NCBI GenBank assembly: GCA_951213105.1
Contig: OX578146.1
Span: 112,820,127 to 112,884,126 of the forward strand
Origin: Amaurobius ferox
Taxonomy: Eukaryota; Arthropoda; Arachnida; Araneae; Amaurobiidae
DNA length: 64,000 bases
Direction: 5' to 3'
This document shows positions 1-11,090 of this stretch, piece after piece (position 1 is the stretch's first letter; each line of letters begins with the position of its first letter). The position numbers and the translations under genes were made by a program. The notes under the pieces are model-generated. The model worked only from the letters and a program-made list of their open reading frames with translations. It made no database searches and was not told the DNA's origin.

Positions 1-757
1 AAATACAGTGGAAAACATATATTTGGAACACCCAACTAGTGGATTCATAGCAGGGTAACAGACATTTAGAACGAGACTCCAGTCATTAAAATGTCAATAA
101 CGGGCTATAAGGAGTCCTCTTCCTGGCCCACACAAGCGCTATGTAAGAAATGTAACATAAATGCACGGATGCACAGCATAAATGTATTTAAAAGAAAACT
201 TTTGGAGAAAAATATGAAAGCCTTTGAATTATTAACAGCTATAAGAGAATGCCAAGAAATTAGAGAGAGGAAGAAACAGACCAATCCATATAATAAAAAG
301 ATATAAAGTTAGCAAAATTGCGGAAATAGTAACTAAAAAGAGTGAATTGCTATATTTCTATTTCTCTCTTTTAGCTATTATTTTGGAGGTATCAAGGAGG
401 AGGTTGAGATTTCACAAATAATTTCCACTTTCGGTTCTTTTGCCATTTCCTGTTCAAAATTTCAAAATTTTTTCTTTTAGTTGAAATATCTATTTCATAA
501 GATTGACTATTGATAGAGCTTAGATAATGACTGATATGGATTAATCAGAGCTCTTATATCACAGGTTTGTTCAAAATATTCAAATATTGATTTCTTTTTG
601 TATATTGATAAATGCTACCCTATTTTAGACAAACAAGTGTAAATTGTTTGTATTTTTATCTATTAGGTTTCGAGATCTGAATTTTCAAAATATTTACATT
701 TTTTGTAACTCTCCGCTTCGATTTCAATCGATTTTCCCAATTAGAGACCATTTCACG
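1..757. other. gene-free AT-rich stretch
   Basis: I see no coding region, repeat or RNA gene that I can support here. A 71-codon open frame at 91-306 has no recognisable motif and ordinary composition for random AT-rich DNA. Confidence 0.5.
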
Positions 758-1786
758 CAAGCGAAAACTGAAAACGCAAAACGGTTTCTTGCAATATGTT
801 ACATGTTTAGAACAATATAGGGAAATTGAAGGCTTGAAAAGAGAACTGATGTTCTTGTCAAATCCCTTGGATTATAATCTGCTTGATGTGAGGTTGGATC
901 TGGAGATGGAGGTGCGCAAGAAAGAAATGTACCCTGAGCAAATAAGAGCTATCACCCTGGAAACTACTGAACATCGTTTCCCTGCTGAGGATTGGCTCCA
1001 TATCTATACGGATGGCTCTCTGTCCGATAGGAGCCAAGGGGCGGGTGCTGGAGTTTATAGCAGGCTTTTTTGTTTCTACCTCCCAGTAGGAGCTTATGCT
1101 ACACATTTTGACGGGGAACTTAAAGCCATTTTTGTGGCACTCCAACAACTAACACTGCACCAGAATTCTTTTGAGAGGGCGGTTGTCCTCTTAGATTCAA
1201 TTTCTGCACTTCAGGCCATCTCCTCTAGACAAGAGTGCACGAGCCTCTGTGTCCAGCAGTGTAGAGATGTTGCTAGGGAGATATTCCATAGGGTTTCCTT
1301 CCAGTGGGTCCCCTCTCACTGCGGAATTCACGGGAATGAAATGGCAGATCAGCTTGCCAAAAAGATGGCAGCGGTCCCACAAAAACCTACAATGAACAAG
1401 AGTTATCATTCAATAAAGCTTCTGACCTCTCCCTTCTATCGACAATTTTTCAAAGACTTTGCCTCTCATGCAAGTACTGGAAAGTCCTGGAGTGTACTCT
1501 CTGTGGATCCTTCTGTTGCACCAGACCTCTCGCGGGCTATTGCTGTTGCTTTTTTTCGACTTTTGACGGGGTTTGATTGTCTACTGGCTCATTTATACCG
1601 TATTGGACTTGTTGATTCACCATCATGTACTTTATGTGACTCTGGACAACCAAAGACGGCAAATCATCTAGACGTGTGTGTTGCACTATTCAATTTTTCT
1701 TGCAGATTCGAAAGATACTGGCAAGTTAGAAGTTTGATGGCCTAGCGGCTAATGTAACTGGCATTTGATAAATAAAATAAAATAAA
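758..1786 (+). mobile_element. 5'-truncated non-LTR retrotransposon (LINE) with RNase H
   Basis: The insertion carries only the 3' part of a LINE: an RNase H domain, a short 3' UTR and an ATAAA-type simple tail at about 1768-1786. It is flanked by CCATTTCACG (748-757) and CCTTTTCACG (1787-1796), a 10-bp target duplication with one mismatch. A simple 3' tail plus 5' truncation is the usual outcome of target-primed reverse transcription. The reverse transcriptase domain is missing. A C-terminal RNase H followed by a zinc knuckle fits I/LOA/Jockey-group elements; the exact clade cannot be set from this fragment. Confidence 0.75.
789..1745 (+). CDS. RNase H domain and C-terminus of a LINE polyprotein (partial)
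   Basis: This is the C-terminal end of a retrotransposon ORF2, 318 codons from a TTG at 789. The frame stays open upstream to at least 720, so there is no true start here and the N-terminal endonuclease and reverse transcriptase are lost. Residues about 70-195 form a type 1 RNase H that would remove RNA from RNA:DNA hybrids during reverse transcription. The four catalytic acids are all present: D75 in YTDGS, E110 in FDGEL, D136 in LLDS and D187 in EMADQLA, with the conserved SHCGIHGNE loop at 176-184. A C-x2-C-x9-H-x3-C knuckle lies at 280-297, typical of the tail of such ORFs. The frame has no stop or shift, so the insertion may be fairly young. I infer no function in the present copy. Confidence 0.85.
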   Translation: MQYVTCLEQYREIEGLKRELMFLSNPLDYNLLDVRLDLEMEVRKKEMYPEQIRAITLETTEHRFPAEDWLHIYTDGSLSDRSQGAGAGVYSRLFCFYLPVGAYATHFDGELKAIFVALQQLTLHQNSFERAVVLLDSISALQAISSRQECTSLCVQQCRDVAREIFHRVSFQWVPSHCGIHGNEMADQLAKKMAAVPQKPTMNKSYHSIKLLTSPFYRQFFKDFASHASTGKSWSVLSVDPSVAPDLSRAIAVAFFRLLTGFDCLLAHLYRIGLVDSPSCTLCDSGQPKTANHLDVCVALFNFSCRFERYWQVRSLMA

Positions 1787-1796
1787 CCTTTTCACG

Positions 1797-2174
1797 TCAA
1801 AATTGTATCTGCAATATCCAACGTAAAGTTTTGCCTTCAGGACCATGGGTCAACTGGAACCAAACATTAAATAGAATTGGAGATTCCCATGCTTTGTGTG
1901 ATTTGCTATGAAATATCTCTGATTGAACAACGTTCTAGTTTTTCAAATGATTCTGTAATAATTTCTCATTTAAAATAGATGTTCAAAAATCTTGTTTGAG
2001 AAATACTTTTTTAAAACTACTACAAATAAAGAAGTAAAAAGAAATCTTGAATACATTTATATATTAGTAACAACATTTATTTTACTATTCAAAATTACGA
2101 CCATGCATTTTGCAGGTTATATCATATGTAATTAAAGCTATAACTCAAATATATAAACAGGAAATTGTCTACAT
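1797..2174. other. gene-free stretch between LINE and hAT relic
   Basis: AT-rich sequence with no open frame, repeat or RNA gene that I recognise. Confidence 0.4.
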
Positions 2175-2976
2175 CAGTGGTTTTCAATTCGTCAAGAATT
2201 GTGACCCTCCTATTTTTTTAAAAATCAAGCCATGGACTCCTCACAATGTTAAAGATTTACATCAGTTTGGTAGTCACCAACGACCTGTTTATGTAAAGCA
2301 ATATTTGGTGAAAATATGGGGTAGTAAATGATTTCAGGGGTTTACAAAAAGCAAATCATAAAATTTTTGATTCTACAACCCAAAATTGAAAATTATATAG
2401 TTAGTAAAATTCAGTTTGTCATTTTTTTAACTTCAATTAGAACCTAAGGCTGTTTCCAGCACCTAATTCTAAATGTGATAGCAGAAATCATGATTCATTT
2501 CGTTCCAAGCAATCTCCTCCACATCTGGTTCAATATTTTCTAACTTCAATTTCAAATTTTAATCAACATCAGCCAGGTCTCTTTGATCGTTCCTCAATAG
2601 GAATATGCTGAAATGTATGTTTACTAAGACATGTGATACAAAATGATAAAAGATGTTTCAAAGCTTGTTTCACCTAAATTATTAGTACTAGAAGAAACCT
2701 ATGTCCGGAATAGGTCAAACTTGCATTCTTTGAAAAATATTTTCAATGAACTATCATATGCCACGTCAACAAAAGTGTCACGTCAACAATAAATTTGTTA
2801 GTTGTACATCATTGCATTGAAATAAATGGCCATTGTGTGGGTCAAAAACAACAACCCATCATAAAATGAAGGAAAAATAAAATAATTTAGTGTTTTTCTA
2901 TGAACGGTGCCATGGATTCACTTGATGGATTAGGTGGATCCCCGGGGATCTTCAGACCCTCAATTGGGAGCCACCG
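2175..2976 (-). mobile_element. hAT-family DNA transposon relic
   Basis: The left end reads CAGTGGTTTTCAATT and the reverse complement of the right end reads CGGTGGCTCCCAATTG, an imperfect terminal inverted repeat of the CAGTGGTTCTCAA type known from hAT/Charlie-like elements. An 8-bp target duplication cannot be confirmed. The element is about 800 bp and holds one recognisable piece of transposase near 2469-2558 on the minus strand. It is an internally deleted, degenerate copy. Confidence 0.5.
2469..2558 (-). pseudogene. hAT transposase C-terminal fragment
   Basis: The minus strand reads LKLKLENIEPDVEEI followed by about 14 residues and a stop at 2469. This resembles the hydrophobic/acidic C-terminal (dimerisation) segment of hAT transposases, in which a run like LRLKLTNIEPDI is conserved. 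An in-frame stop lies just upstream at 2559-2561, so only 29 residues survive. The identification rests on this motif and on hAT-like ends flanking it. Confidence 0.5.
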
Positions 2977-3032
2977 ATATACACTATTAAAAATTATTTT
3001 AGTTTATGCTATTTTGTATACAATTCAGTATA

Positions 3033-3677
3033 CAGGGTATCACAAAAACATTGACCTCAGCTTTTATTCCTTAAATATTGATCTTAGACATATATAATAA
3101 ATTTCAAAGTTGCGTTAAAAAAGGTACAGAATTTTATGAAATCGATAAAAATTTCCAGGGGATTAAATTTGAAGAAACACAAAATTAAAATTTTTATACG
3201 GCCCTCATACAAAAACATTTCCAATGAGTAAAATGTGCCCCAAACACTAATAAGGTGATGTGCAAAATTTCAGCATTTTATCATAAAAAGTCCCAGAGAT
3301 ATTTTTAAACGAAGTTAGTGAGGGATTAATCGCAAATTAAAATGCAAATGTTTACAGCAAGAGTGCAAATGACGGAACGCAAAAATGCATCATAGGCAAA
3401 TAATATCTGCCTCTTACCTTTAAAGGATCTTTGGCAGGATGGAAAACATTTTGAACAAGCTTTGTAATCTTTGTGTAAAGTTATTATGTCTACACAGCGT
3501 AGATACCTTTGTACCAATAGCAAAATTATTATTTATTTATGTAATCATTGTTACTTTCCTTATATACATAATGTATAAGGAAAGTATTATGACGGGGTCG
3601 AAAATTCGAATTCGAGTTTTCGACGGGAGAGCACGTTTCAAGCATCCCTGATCACGAATCAAACATTTTTGGAGTGA

Positions 3678-3715
<38 letters not shown>

Positions 3716-4880
3716 TATGTGTGTATGTGTGTGTGTCAGTGAGTCTGTGGAGACGATAACAGACGAACGAATGGACCGATTCGAACCAAATTTGGTACAA
3801 AAATCACAATCCGTAAACACTGGAAGCCTATTGTTTTTATACGTAATCGAATGTTCAGAACCTCCCTAAATTTTCGAATGAAATTTTGAAAAAATCGTCA
3901 AAAAATCAAAACCGCTAATAAAGTTACTCAAATAGACATTTCTTATGTAATTTTTCATTAGAAAACGATTGGCATAAATTTTAGAAGGCTAACATGAACC
4001 GTTCTCGAGATATTGTACATTTTTCAAAAAAATTATGAAAAAGTCACATAAAAAAAATTCCTATTGAGAAACATGTTCACTTTTCATATGTAATACCATG
4101 CGATAAATTGAGTGACATCATTCTCGTGGATCTAGCTCGTTCCATTCATGAAAAAATATACTTTGAATAATACTTTTGTATTTGAACGCCAATAGTCATT
4201 TATCTGCTGTAAGAATAACTTTTTTCTTAGTGCATAACTCTTGGCGAGATTTTGGCGACGAATTTGGCGAAATGTCGCCAACTTGGTGACTTTTTGAAAT
4301 GTTGCCAAATTAACGTAAATCTCGTCAAATGGATAAAAATGACGCTAAATCAATGAAAATGACAACTAATTGTCGAAAATTCAATATCTTGGAAAGAATA
4401 TTAGTATCTACTATAAGAAAAACCTATTTTTTTACTGTAAAAGTAGTAAATTCATTACATTATATAAGGAAAGTCATGTGTTGCCCACATCAGATTTTTT
4501 TCTTTCGTAATTTGTGTATGACCTCTGAAACGCGATCTGCCGACATGGTTTTTCCCCTCTGAGAACCCATGTTGATGCATCGAAAAGTGGTTTAAGACAG
4601 CATTTTTGTCTTCCATATCTCTGGGACTTTTTATGATAAAATGATGAAATTTTGTACATCACCTTATTAGTGTATAGGGCACATTTTACTCATTGGAAAT
4701 GTTTTTGTACAGGAGCTGTATAAAAATTTAAATTTTGTATTTCTTAAAATTTCTTTGAAAATTTTAATCGATTTCATAAAATTCTGTACTTTTTTTACGC
4801 AACTTTGTAATTTGTTATGTAATGTCGAAGATCAATATTTAAGGAATAAAAGCCGAGGTCAATGTTTTTGGGACACCCTG
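3033..4880. mobile_element. Foldback element (CAGGGTGTCCC ends), interrupted by HLE-A
   Basis: Left arm about 3033-3300 and right arm about 4590-4880 are long imperfect inverted repeats of about 270-290 bp that begin CAGGGT(A/G)TC. The copy is flanked by TATA on both sides (3029-3032 and 4881-4884). The centre (3305-3552 and 4495-4590) matches the element at 62.6-63.7 kb. An HLE-A copy (3553-4494) sits in the middle, so the foldback is the older insertion; without it the element is about 906 bp. A short segment (3439-3530) is shared in inverted sense with 63.55-63.66 kb. The superfamily is not assigned. Confidence 0.75.
3553..4494 (+). mobile_element. HLE-A copy 1 (Helentron/HINE-like, non-autonomous)
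   Basis: It starts with a palindrome built from ACTTTCCTTATA and TATAAGGAAAGT (3553-3585), followed by a (TG)n block at about 3682-3740. It ends with TATATAAGGAAAGT (4461-4474), a hairpin ATGTG-TTGCC-CACAT and CAGA before a T-run. The 5' terminal motif therefore recurs inverted just inside the 3' hairpin, which is the asymmetric terminal repeat arrangement of Helentron-derived elements. No protein is encoded. A region near 4230-4400 is rich in TTGGCGA/TCGCCAA motifs, as in all HLE-A copies. Confidence 0.7.
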
Positions 4881-4884
4881 TATA

Positions 4885-6300
4885 ATGTTCAGTATAATTC
4901 AAAATAATCTTGCATGATATTTGACTAGAGAGTTTTAGGGTAGGGATTTTTTTTTTTGCGAAATTAATGGAACATTTCCGATAAAATTTCGGAAATTTCG
5001 CGGTTATTCCTAGAAATATATTAAATTTAAATGAGTGGATTATTATTACATTCTAAATTTCAAATTTTTTCAATGCAAAAATTAGAAAAGTGATTTTTTT
5101 TTATTATATATGATTTATTTGCTTTTTGAATCTATTATAAAACTAGAAGTGAGTTATGGGTTATATAGTAAAAATCCACTGTAAAACCAAATCCCCTTTT
5201 TAATTGCATTCTAATACTTTCCGTGTACATTATCATGTATTGTAGGGAAAATAATACTTGATTGAAATGCATTAGTATAAGATGCATAGAAATATTCTAT
5301 TCAAATTTAATATCTCGAATAATTTAATAAAACATCATTTAAAATATGCTCCTTCATTCAGAGACCAAGTTATTCATGCGTTCGCGTTAATTTGTTAATA
5401 TTTTTTTACAGCGGAACTCTTTTTTGGTTTGAATCTGCAAGTGAAAAAGAAAAGCTGTTCGTTCATTGAACTCTCAGATGAATAGATATATCTCTGATAT
5501 GGTTTATTTTTCATAAAAACAAAGCTGCAGTTGAGTTTTTAAATGCGTGGTTCTGCCTTTTTTCCGAAAGATATTTGCTATGAATGAAATATGCAAAAAC
5601 GATTTAAGAATGGTTTAAAATAAATCCAATGTTTTATTTTTTATTTAGGAATATTAAATATTTTTTTTAATCCCAAAAGAATTTTTAGAGGAAAAATAAA
5701 ATTTTTTAGAAATCATGATATTTAGTTTTGCCTCAATGTTTATCTTAGCTGCAGCTTATCATGTTCAAATATAATATAAAAAATTCGCAAATTTATTATG
5801 CATTTTTAAAATTTATGTTTATATGTGGATATATAAGATTTTGATGAAACTTCAATGCATTCTAATTGAGGTAAATATGTACGCCTTGAGACTGTTTTTT
5901 GCATTTTCGAACCGATGTGAAATATTTGACATGATTGACAAAATTTTAAATCATAGTCAAGTAGAATAAATTTAGTATCTTATGATTTTTTATTTAATTA
6001 TATTTTTAACTTATCAGGGATTTTTATGCTTAGTAAAAAACATACACCACTTTAGTTTTCAGAAATATTTACCATATTTCTAGATTAAAACACATGAAAA
6101 AGATCAGGAAGATATTTTTCTGTAATTCAAACACAATGTATAAAGATTTTAATACATTTAACGGATAAATTATTTGAGAAACTGTTTTCACTTTTATGTT
6201 TTCTTTTAATTGCAAAAAAATTTAAAAAAATAAATAAAATATTTAGTATTGTTTTGTATGCACATTAGATTCTGAGCAAAATCTAAATGTATTCAAAAGT
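4885..6300. other. gene-free AT-rich stretch with a relic HLE 5' palindrome
   Basis: No gene seen. Around 5215-5256 a degenerate palindrome (ACTTTCCGTG...TGTAGGGAAAA) resembles the 5' hairpin of HLE-B and is probably an old, otherwise unrecognisable copy. Confidence 0.4.
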
Positions 6301-6497
6301 TACTGAAAAAACTTAGTATACATTTTTAGCATCTGGCGGATAAAAAATATAGTTATATAAATCGCATGCAAAATGCAAAATATAACGTTCCAAAGCGGCG
6401 GCAGACTTTAAAAAATTGGCGACAGTCTTGGCGACAGAAATAACCTCTAAGTCTAAGGAAAAATTGAGCAACGTGTATATGCACAAATAACATAATA

Positions 6498-6550
6498 ATG
6501 CATCATACAGCTGTTTCGAAGATACGTTGGAACCCTTCATCAGTGCAAGA
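6498..6550 (-). ncRNA. hammerhead-ribozyme-like motif, possibly of a Penelope-like element
   Basis: On the minus strand the conserved core pieces appear in order: CTGATGA (6537-6543), a 19-nt stem-II region, GAAA (6514-6517), the very short stem III CAGCTG (6508-6513) and then TGTA. A tiny CAGCTG stem III is known from hammerheads carried by Penelope-like retroelements. Stem I can form only about 4 bp with a 3-nt bulge, and the base pair closing stem II would be A.C, so the copy is degenerate and probably inactive. No reverse transcriptase is visible nearby. Confidence 0.4.
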
Positions 6551-6605
6551 GAATCAACAAACCCGTCTAAAAGAGGAATGGGAGCAAAATGAAGAGACAG
6601 AGGGC

Positions 6606-6623
6606 GGGGGGGGGGGGGGGGGG
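6606..6623 (+). repeat. G18 homopolymer
   Basis: A run of 18 G in otherwise AT-rich DNA. Further runs of G or C of 9-19 nt occur at about 9266, 17350, 17551, 21859, 28800, 43300, 44670 and 47157. Confidence 0.9.
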
Positions 6624-7067
6624 TATATACCCCACGTATGCAATATATCCAAGACTTGGATTAAGAGAGAAGCAATCAGAAAGTAGCATGAAGCATCGTT
6701 GAATATTGTACTCTTTTGTAATTATCTGACAACAATAGGATTTTTGAAAAAAAAACAAATAAATAAATAAAATATGCCGGTTCTACTTTTTTAAGGATTC
6801 GCCAGATTTGAATAAAATAAAATGCTCTACTAGACTAAGCTGTGCACCAACTTCCAGCTTTCCAAGAAAAGTATGTTCGTAGAAAGGTATGTTGAAAATG
6901 CCATCAAAGAAGTTGAAACAGATAGATAACCATGCATGGATAATAGTTAAATAACGAGTTAAATAAAATCTTTAAAATAATAAAAAAAAAAAACCCATTT
7001 AATCAATACATTTTAGCACATTTAATCTTTTATTGCAAATTCTGGCGTATCATTTCGATAAAAAAAA
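6624..7067. other. gene-free stretch
   Basis: AT-rich sequence with short A-runs; no feature that I can support. Confidence 0.4.
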
Positions 7068-7828
7068 TCTGATGTGGGCAGCACATGACTTTCTTTATAT
7101 AATGCAATGAATTTACTACTTTTACAGCTAAATAAAACGTTATTCTTATAGTTGATTCTTTTCATGATATTGAATTTTCTTCAATTTGTCGTCATTTTCA
7201 TTGATGTAGCGTCATTTTTATCCATTTGGCGAGATTTTTGTTAATTTGGCAACAATTAAAAATGTCGCCAAGTTGGCGAAATTCCGCGTAATTTGTCGCC
7301 AAAATCTTGCCAAGCGTTATGGATGGAGAAATAAGTTATTCTTACATCAGATAAATGACTATTGGCGTTCAAATACAAAAGTATTACTTAAAGTATCTTT
7401 TTTCATGAATGGAACGAGCTAGATCCACGAAAATGATGTCACCCAATTTATCGCATGGTATTACATATGAAAAGTGAACATGTTTCTCAATAGGAAATAT
7501 TTTTATTTTTTATTTAATATAACTTTTTGACAATTTTTTTGAAAAATGTGCAATATCTAGAGAATGGTTCATGTTAGTGATCTAACATTTATGCCAATCG
7601 TTTTCTAATGAAAAATTACATAAGAAATGTCTATTCGCGTAACTTTATTAGCGGTTTTGATTTTTTGACGATTTTTTCAAAATTTCATTCGGAAACTTAG
7701 GGGGGTTCTGAACATTCGATTGCGTATAAAAACAATAGACTTCCAGTGTTTACGGATTGTGATTTTTGTACCAAATTTCGTTCGAATCGGTCCATTCGTT
7801 CGTCAGTTATCGTCTCCACAGACTCACT

Positions 7829-7876
<48 letters not shown>

Positions 7877-8003
7877 CATCACTTCATAAATGTTTGATTC
7901 GTGATCAGGGATGCTTGAAACGTGCTCTCGAGTCGAAAACTAGAAATCGAATTTTCGATCCCGTCACAACACTTTCCTTATACATTATGTATATAAGGAA
8001 AGT
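7068..8003 (-). mobile_element. HLE-A copy 2
   Basis: Reverse-strand copy. The 3' hairpin is at 7068-7090 (TCTGATGTGGGCAGCACATG), the inner terminal motif GACTTTCCTTATATA follows, and the 5' palindrome is at 7971-8003. A (CA)n tract at 7831-7875 is the microsatellite core. The TTGGCGA-rich block lies at about 7200-7320. The copy is essentially full-length at about 936 bp. Confidence 0.7.
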
Positions 8004-8059
8004 AAAAAAGGAATTTCTATGTTTTCACTCATACTAAAATATAATCATTTCCAGGCTAA

Positions 8060-8280
8060 CTCACAAATGAGACGTGGAATTGGTCTATTAGTTTTTGAAC
8101 TATAGTGGATGTATTCATTGCACAGACACACACAGATGTCACATTGGAAATCTTTTTTTTTTTTTTTTTGGTGTGTGTTGTAGACTACTTGAAATGTGTA
8201 GATTTGTCGAAAACTCGAGTTACGATTTTCGACGCGATTCCAATACTTTCCCTATCAACACTATGTATTGTAGGGAAAGT
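8060..8280 (-). mobile_element. HLE-B 5' fragment
   Basis: The 5' palindrome (8246-8280), the GTTTTCGAC block and the (CA) microsatellite of HLE-B are present on the minus strand. The homology fades at about 8060 and no 3' hairpin follows, so the element is truncated close to HLE-A copy 2. Confidence 0.55.
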
Positions 8281-9522
8281 AAAAATTATGAAAATGGGCT
8301 TACTAAAATGCAAGAACACAATGGGGATTGATGGATTCAACAAATGGTCACATAATTTAAATTTAAAAGCGTTTTTTGGTGGAGTTAAAAACAAACCTGC
8401 AAGTGAAGATCTTTCGTTTAAAAACAAATTATGAAATTCTACAGAGAAGTTGCCAACAAGTCGCTGGGGGAAAGAAACGTCGTCAGAGTTTAAATATATA
8501 AATACAAATCAAGGAATAAAATTTTATTTTCTCATTCTTTGACATTCAAAGTAATTCCGAAAACTGAGATTTATCTCTAATCAAAAAACCTAACTTCTCG
8601 AGCAACAAATGCTTATTTTCACGTTAAAATAAAAAAAATGCATGTGTTTTTTTATCCACTTATTATACACCGTTTCTCTTGTTTATTAAGGCATATCCGA
8701 ATAATCCTCTTCCAAACGAGCGCATTCCAAACGAATTTTATTTTGGTCTTCGAATGGCTTTGGAGAGGTGTCTCAGGATTGCGTTGATCAATGACCACCA
8801 TAACGGCGCGCACTTCAAAGGGGAGTGTGTATGGTCTGCACCAGGGAGAGGGTATGCCCAGTGTTTGAAAAATTCGAAGCTGTTCGCGGTTTTTTTTTTA
8901 TTTTATTTCTTTTTATTTGTTTCTTCGCTACTGCGAAAATAAATTAATTTTGTTTGAAATAATGGTGGCAGTTGTAGAAATAATAGCAGAGGCGACAACA
9001 GATGAAAGAAGTTGCAGAGGATCAGTTAAATATGTGTTGTATTCCTTTATTTCTTATCAAACTAATCTATTATTGTACAGATAAATGATTGTTTTTCAAA
9101 ATATTTTTCGAAATATTTTCAGATAATTATTTCCTATGGAAAACAATGATCGTCTACGGAACATGGCAGCAGTCAATACTGGAATTCGGGGCTTTTTGCA
9201 AGGAAAATTTAGTACTGCACAAGCGGGCACTATTATTAGTGACTTATATATTGTGTGAGAGGGGGGGGGGGAATTTGGGTATTTCTGACTCGGGAAATTT
9301 TCAAAGTTTGAAATATGGCTATGTTAGTAATTTTATGAAATGGCCTTTTACATTTAGAGGTGGAAGCTGAGAATTGCAAAGGATCTATAAAGATTAGGCG
9401 GTTATAAAAATTTTATAAAAATGTTTTAATTTCGAAGATAACTCAGGGTACTTAGTTCAGTGAAGGTTTGTTTTTCAGTAGTAGAATTCTTTCTGTAATG
9501 TTACTTTATGGAACAAAGGTAA
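8281..9522. other. gene-free stretch with a shared repeat at about 8690-8890
   Basis: The segment around 8710-8800 (GAGCGCATTCC ... CTCAGGATTGCG) recurs in diverged form at 19945-20020 and possibly 11840-11960, so it is a dispersed repeat of unknown type. No coding region is supported. Confidence 0.4.
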
Positions 9523-9609
9523 GTTATTGAACCAATTTTTTGGGTTGCTCCTAAATGGTATTGCCTACTGCCTTTACCATTTAAGGGCAACCCAAAAAAT
9601 TGGAATAAC
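9523..9609 (+). other. 87-nt near-perfect hairpin (miRNA-precursor-like or micro-foldback)
   Basis: Arms 9532-9560 and 9575-9603 pair at 27 of 29 positions around a 14-nt loop. The stem extends outwards by six more pairs (GTTATT with AATAAC) after a small bulge. Size and shape fit a microRNA precursor, but the same could be a tiny palindromic MITE. No second copy is seen in this window. Confidence 0.5.
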
Positions 9610-11090
9610 AGTACTAGCGGAGCAATCAACGTTAATCGAAGTAGGTTTTTTACTTATTGGCACTCTTTAGCACCAAATAGTCGGTAAATTCAATGACAGC
9701 AAAGAAAAACAAAATAAATAAAGTAAATAAATAAAATAATAATATTAGTACTGCAAGTTAGAAAGTAACTTTGTTGACTTTGAACTAGGCTATTGCATTC
9801 CTGTGTAGTATGAGCTCAATTTCTAGAAATTTGAAGTTACTTGCGTGACATAACTGACTTTGGTGATTTTTGCAAAATTGTGGCTTGGAAAGTTTGCCTA
9901 CTGCCTTAGCAAATATGAACGTGATCATCGCTGTTTCATTATTAACTAGAAAAAGAAAACCCCGAAAAAAACTACGAGTATTTTTGCTTTGAGTATGAAT
10001 GGCCGCCACTTCAATAGTACGAACTTTAGAACGTGTATCGTTTACACAGAAGAAGGGCATGGACAACATTTTAAACTACGCACATAAGATCATTGCTAGC
10101 ATGATGTCGTAAGTATCAGTATTCTAAACTGCCCACGTTTATTCTAAACTGCATATTTACTTATATAAACTGCATATGTACCAGTATGTTTATTTTAAAC
10201 TGCCTATGTGTAGGCTTATTCATTCGGACCCTGACGGTTTATTATATGCTTCACGTCAGTGCTGAATCTAACGTGCTAGATTGCCCGTCACTGTCGAAAC
10301 TTAACTCATTCCATGTATGGTTGCATGGTATTCTTCTATTTTGAACTCAGTCTTAAACGCGATTTTATCATACTCATTTTGACACGTTCAAAGAGACTTC
10401 ATGTAACAGTTTATTTATTTATTTTTTATACCGGTATAAAAGAGGGTATCGGGTTCTTATCTCCCATACAGAAAAAGTTGCATGGTCGACGGAATAATTC
10501 ACCGTGCTGGCACCGAAGGACAACAAGTCAAGATTCCAGTCGTCTATGGTTTTAGACTATGATCACAATTTAACCAATACTACCATGCCACCTGGAAGAG
10601 TCTGGTTCATGGTACGAGGAATTAGCACAGATGATGAGACCGCCTGGAAGAGACCGCCAACGCATCACTTCCTAGATTTATATGCGTCTTAGAGGCAGGC
10701 CCAACGATACATAGCAAAGGTCCTTGAAAAAGAAGACCTCAACCTAAGGAGGTACTCTTCTGAGTTGGAAATCTTGTCTAAACCAAATTGGCCCTAAGGC
10801 CTAGGCGAAGATCTCTATAAAACATGTGGAGCAAATGTATATCAATTCCCGAATGACATGTGTCTGAGCATGCGCGAGAATTGCGCCGTCGCATCGTGCT
10901 ACGAGAAGTAACGCAGCAAAGAACGTTGTGTGTGTTGGCAGAACTTGAATAGCTTGCAAACGACTAGATTGTATCCTCAAGCGGGAACCTTTCCCCATCT
11001 TATTGTTAGCGGGATTTATTCCACAAATTACAAAATACATTTTGTAATTTTGGGAATAACACGCATGGCATGAATCTAGGACTGATCGGG
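9610..11090. other. gene-free region, less AT-rich at 10.4-11.0 kb
   Basis: Short imperfect repeats of TATTCTAAACTGC lie at 10122-10212. From about 10440 to 11060 the base composition is more balanced, and a frame at about 10692-10793 reads RYIAKVLEKEDLNLRRYSSE and ends KPNWP-stop. It is preceded by an AG at a possible splice acceptor. It looks protein-like but I recognise no family. A TATAAAA at 10816 and a hairpin at 11016-11059 suggest old LTR or other mobile DNA. Confidence 0.3.
11016..11059. repeat. Short palindrome
   Basis: TTATTCC..AAATTACAAAAT and ATTTTGTAATTT..GGAATAA form an almost perfect 44-nt inverted repeat with a 2-nt loop. Confidence 0.6.
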
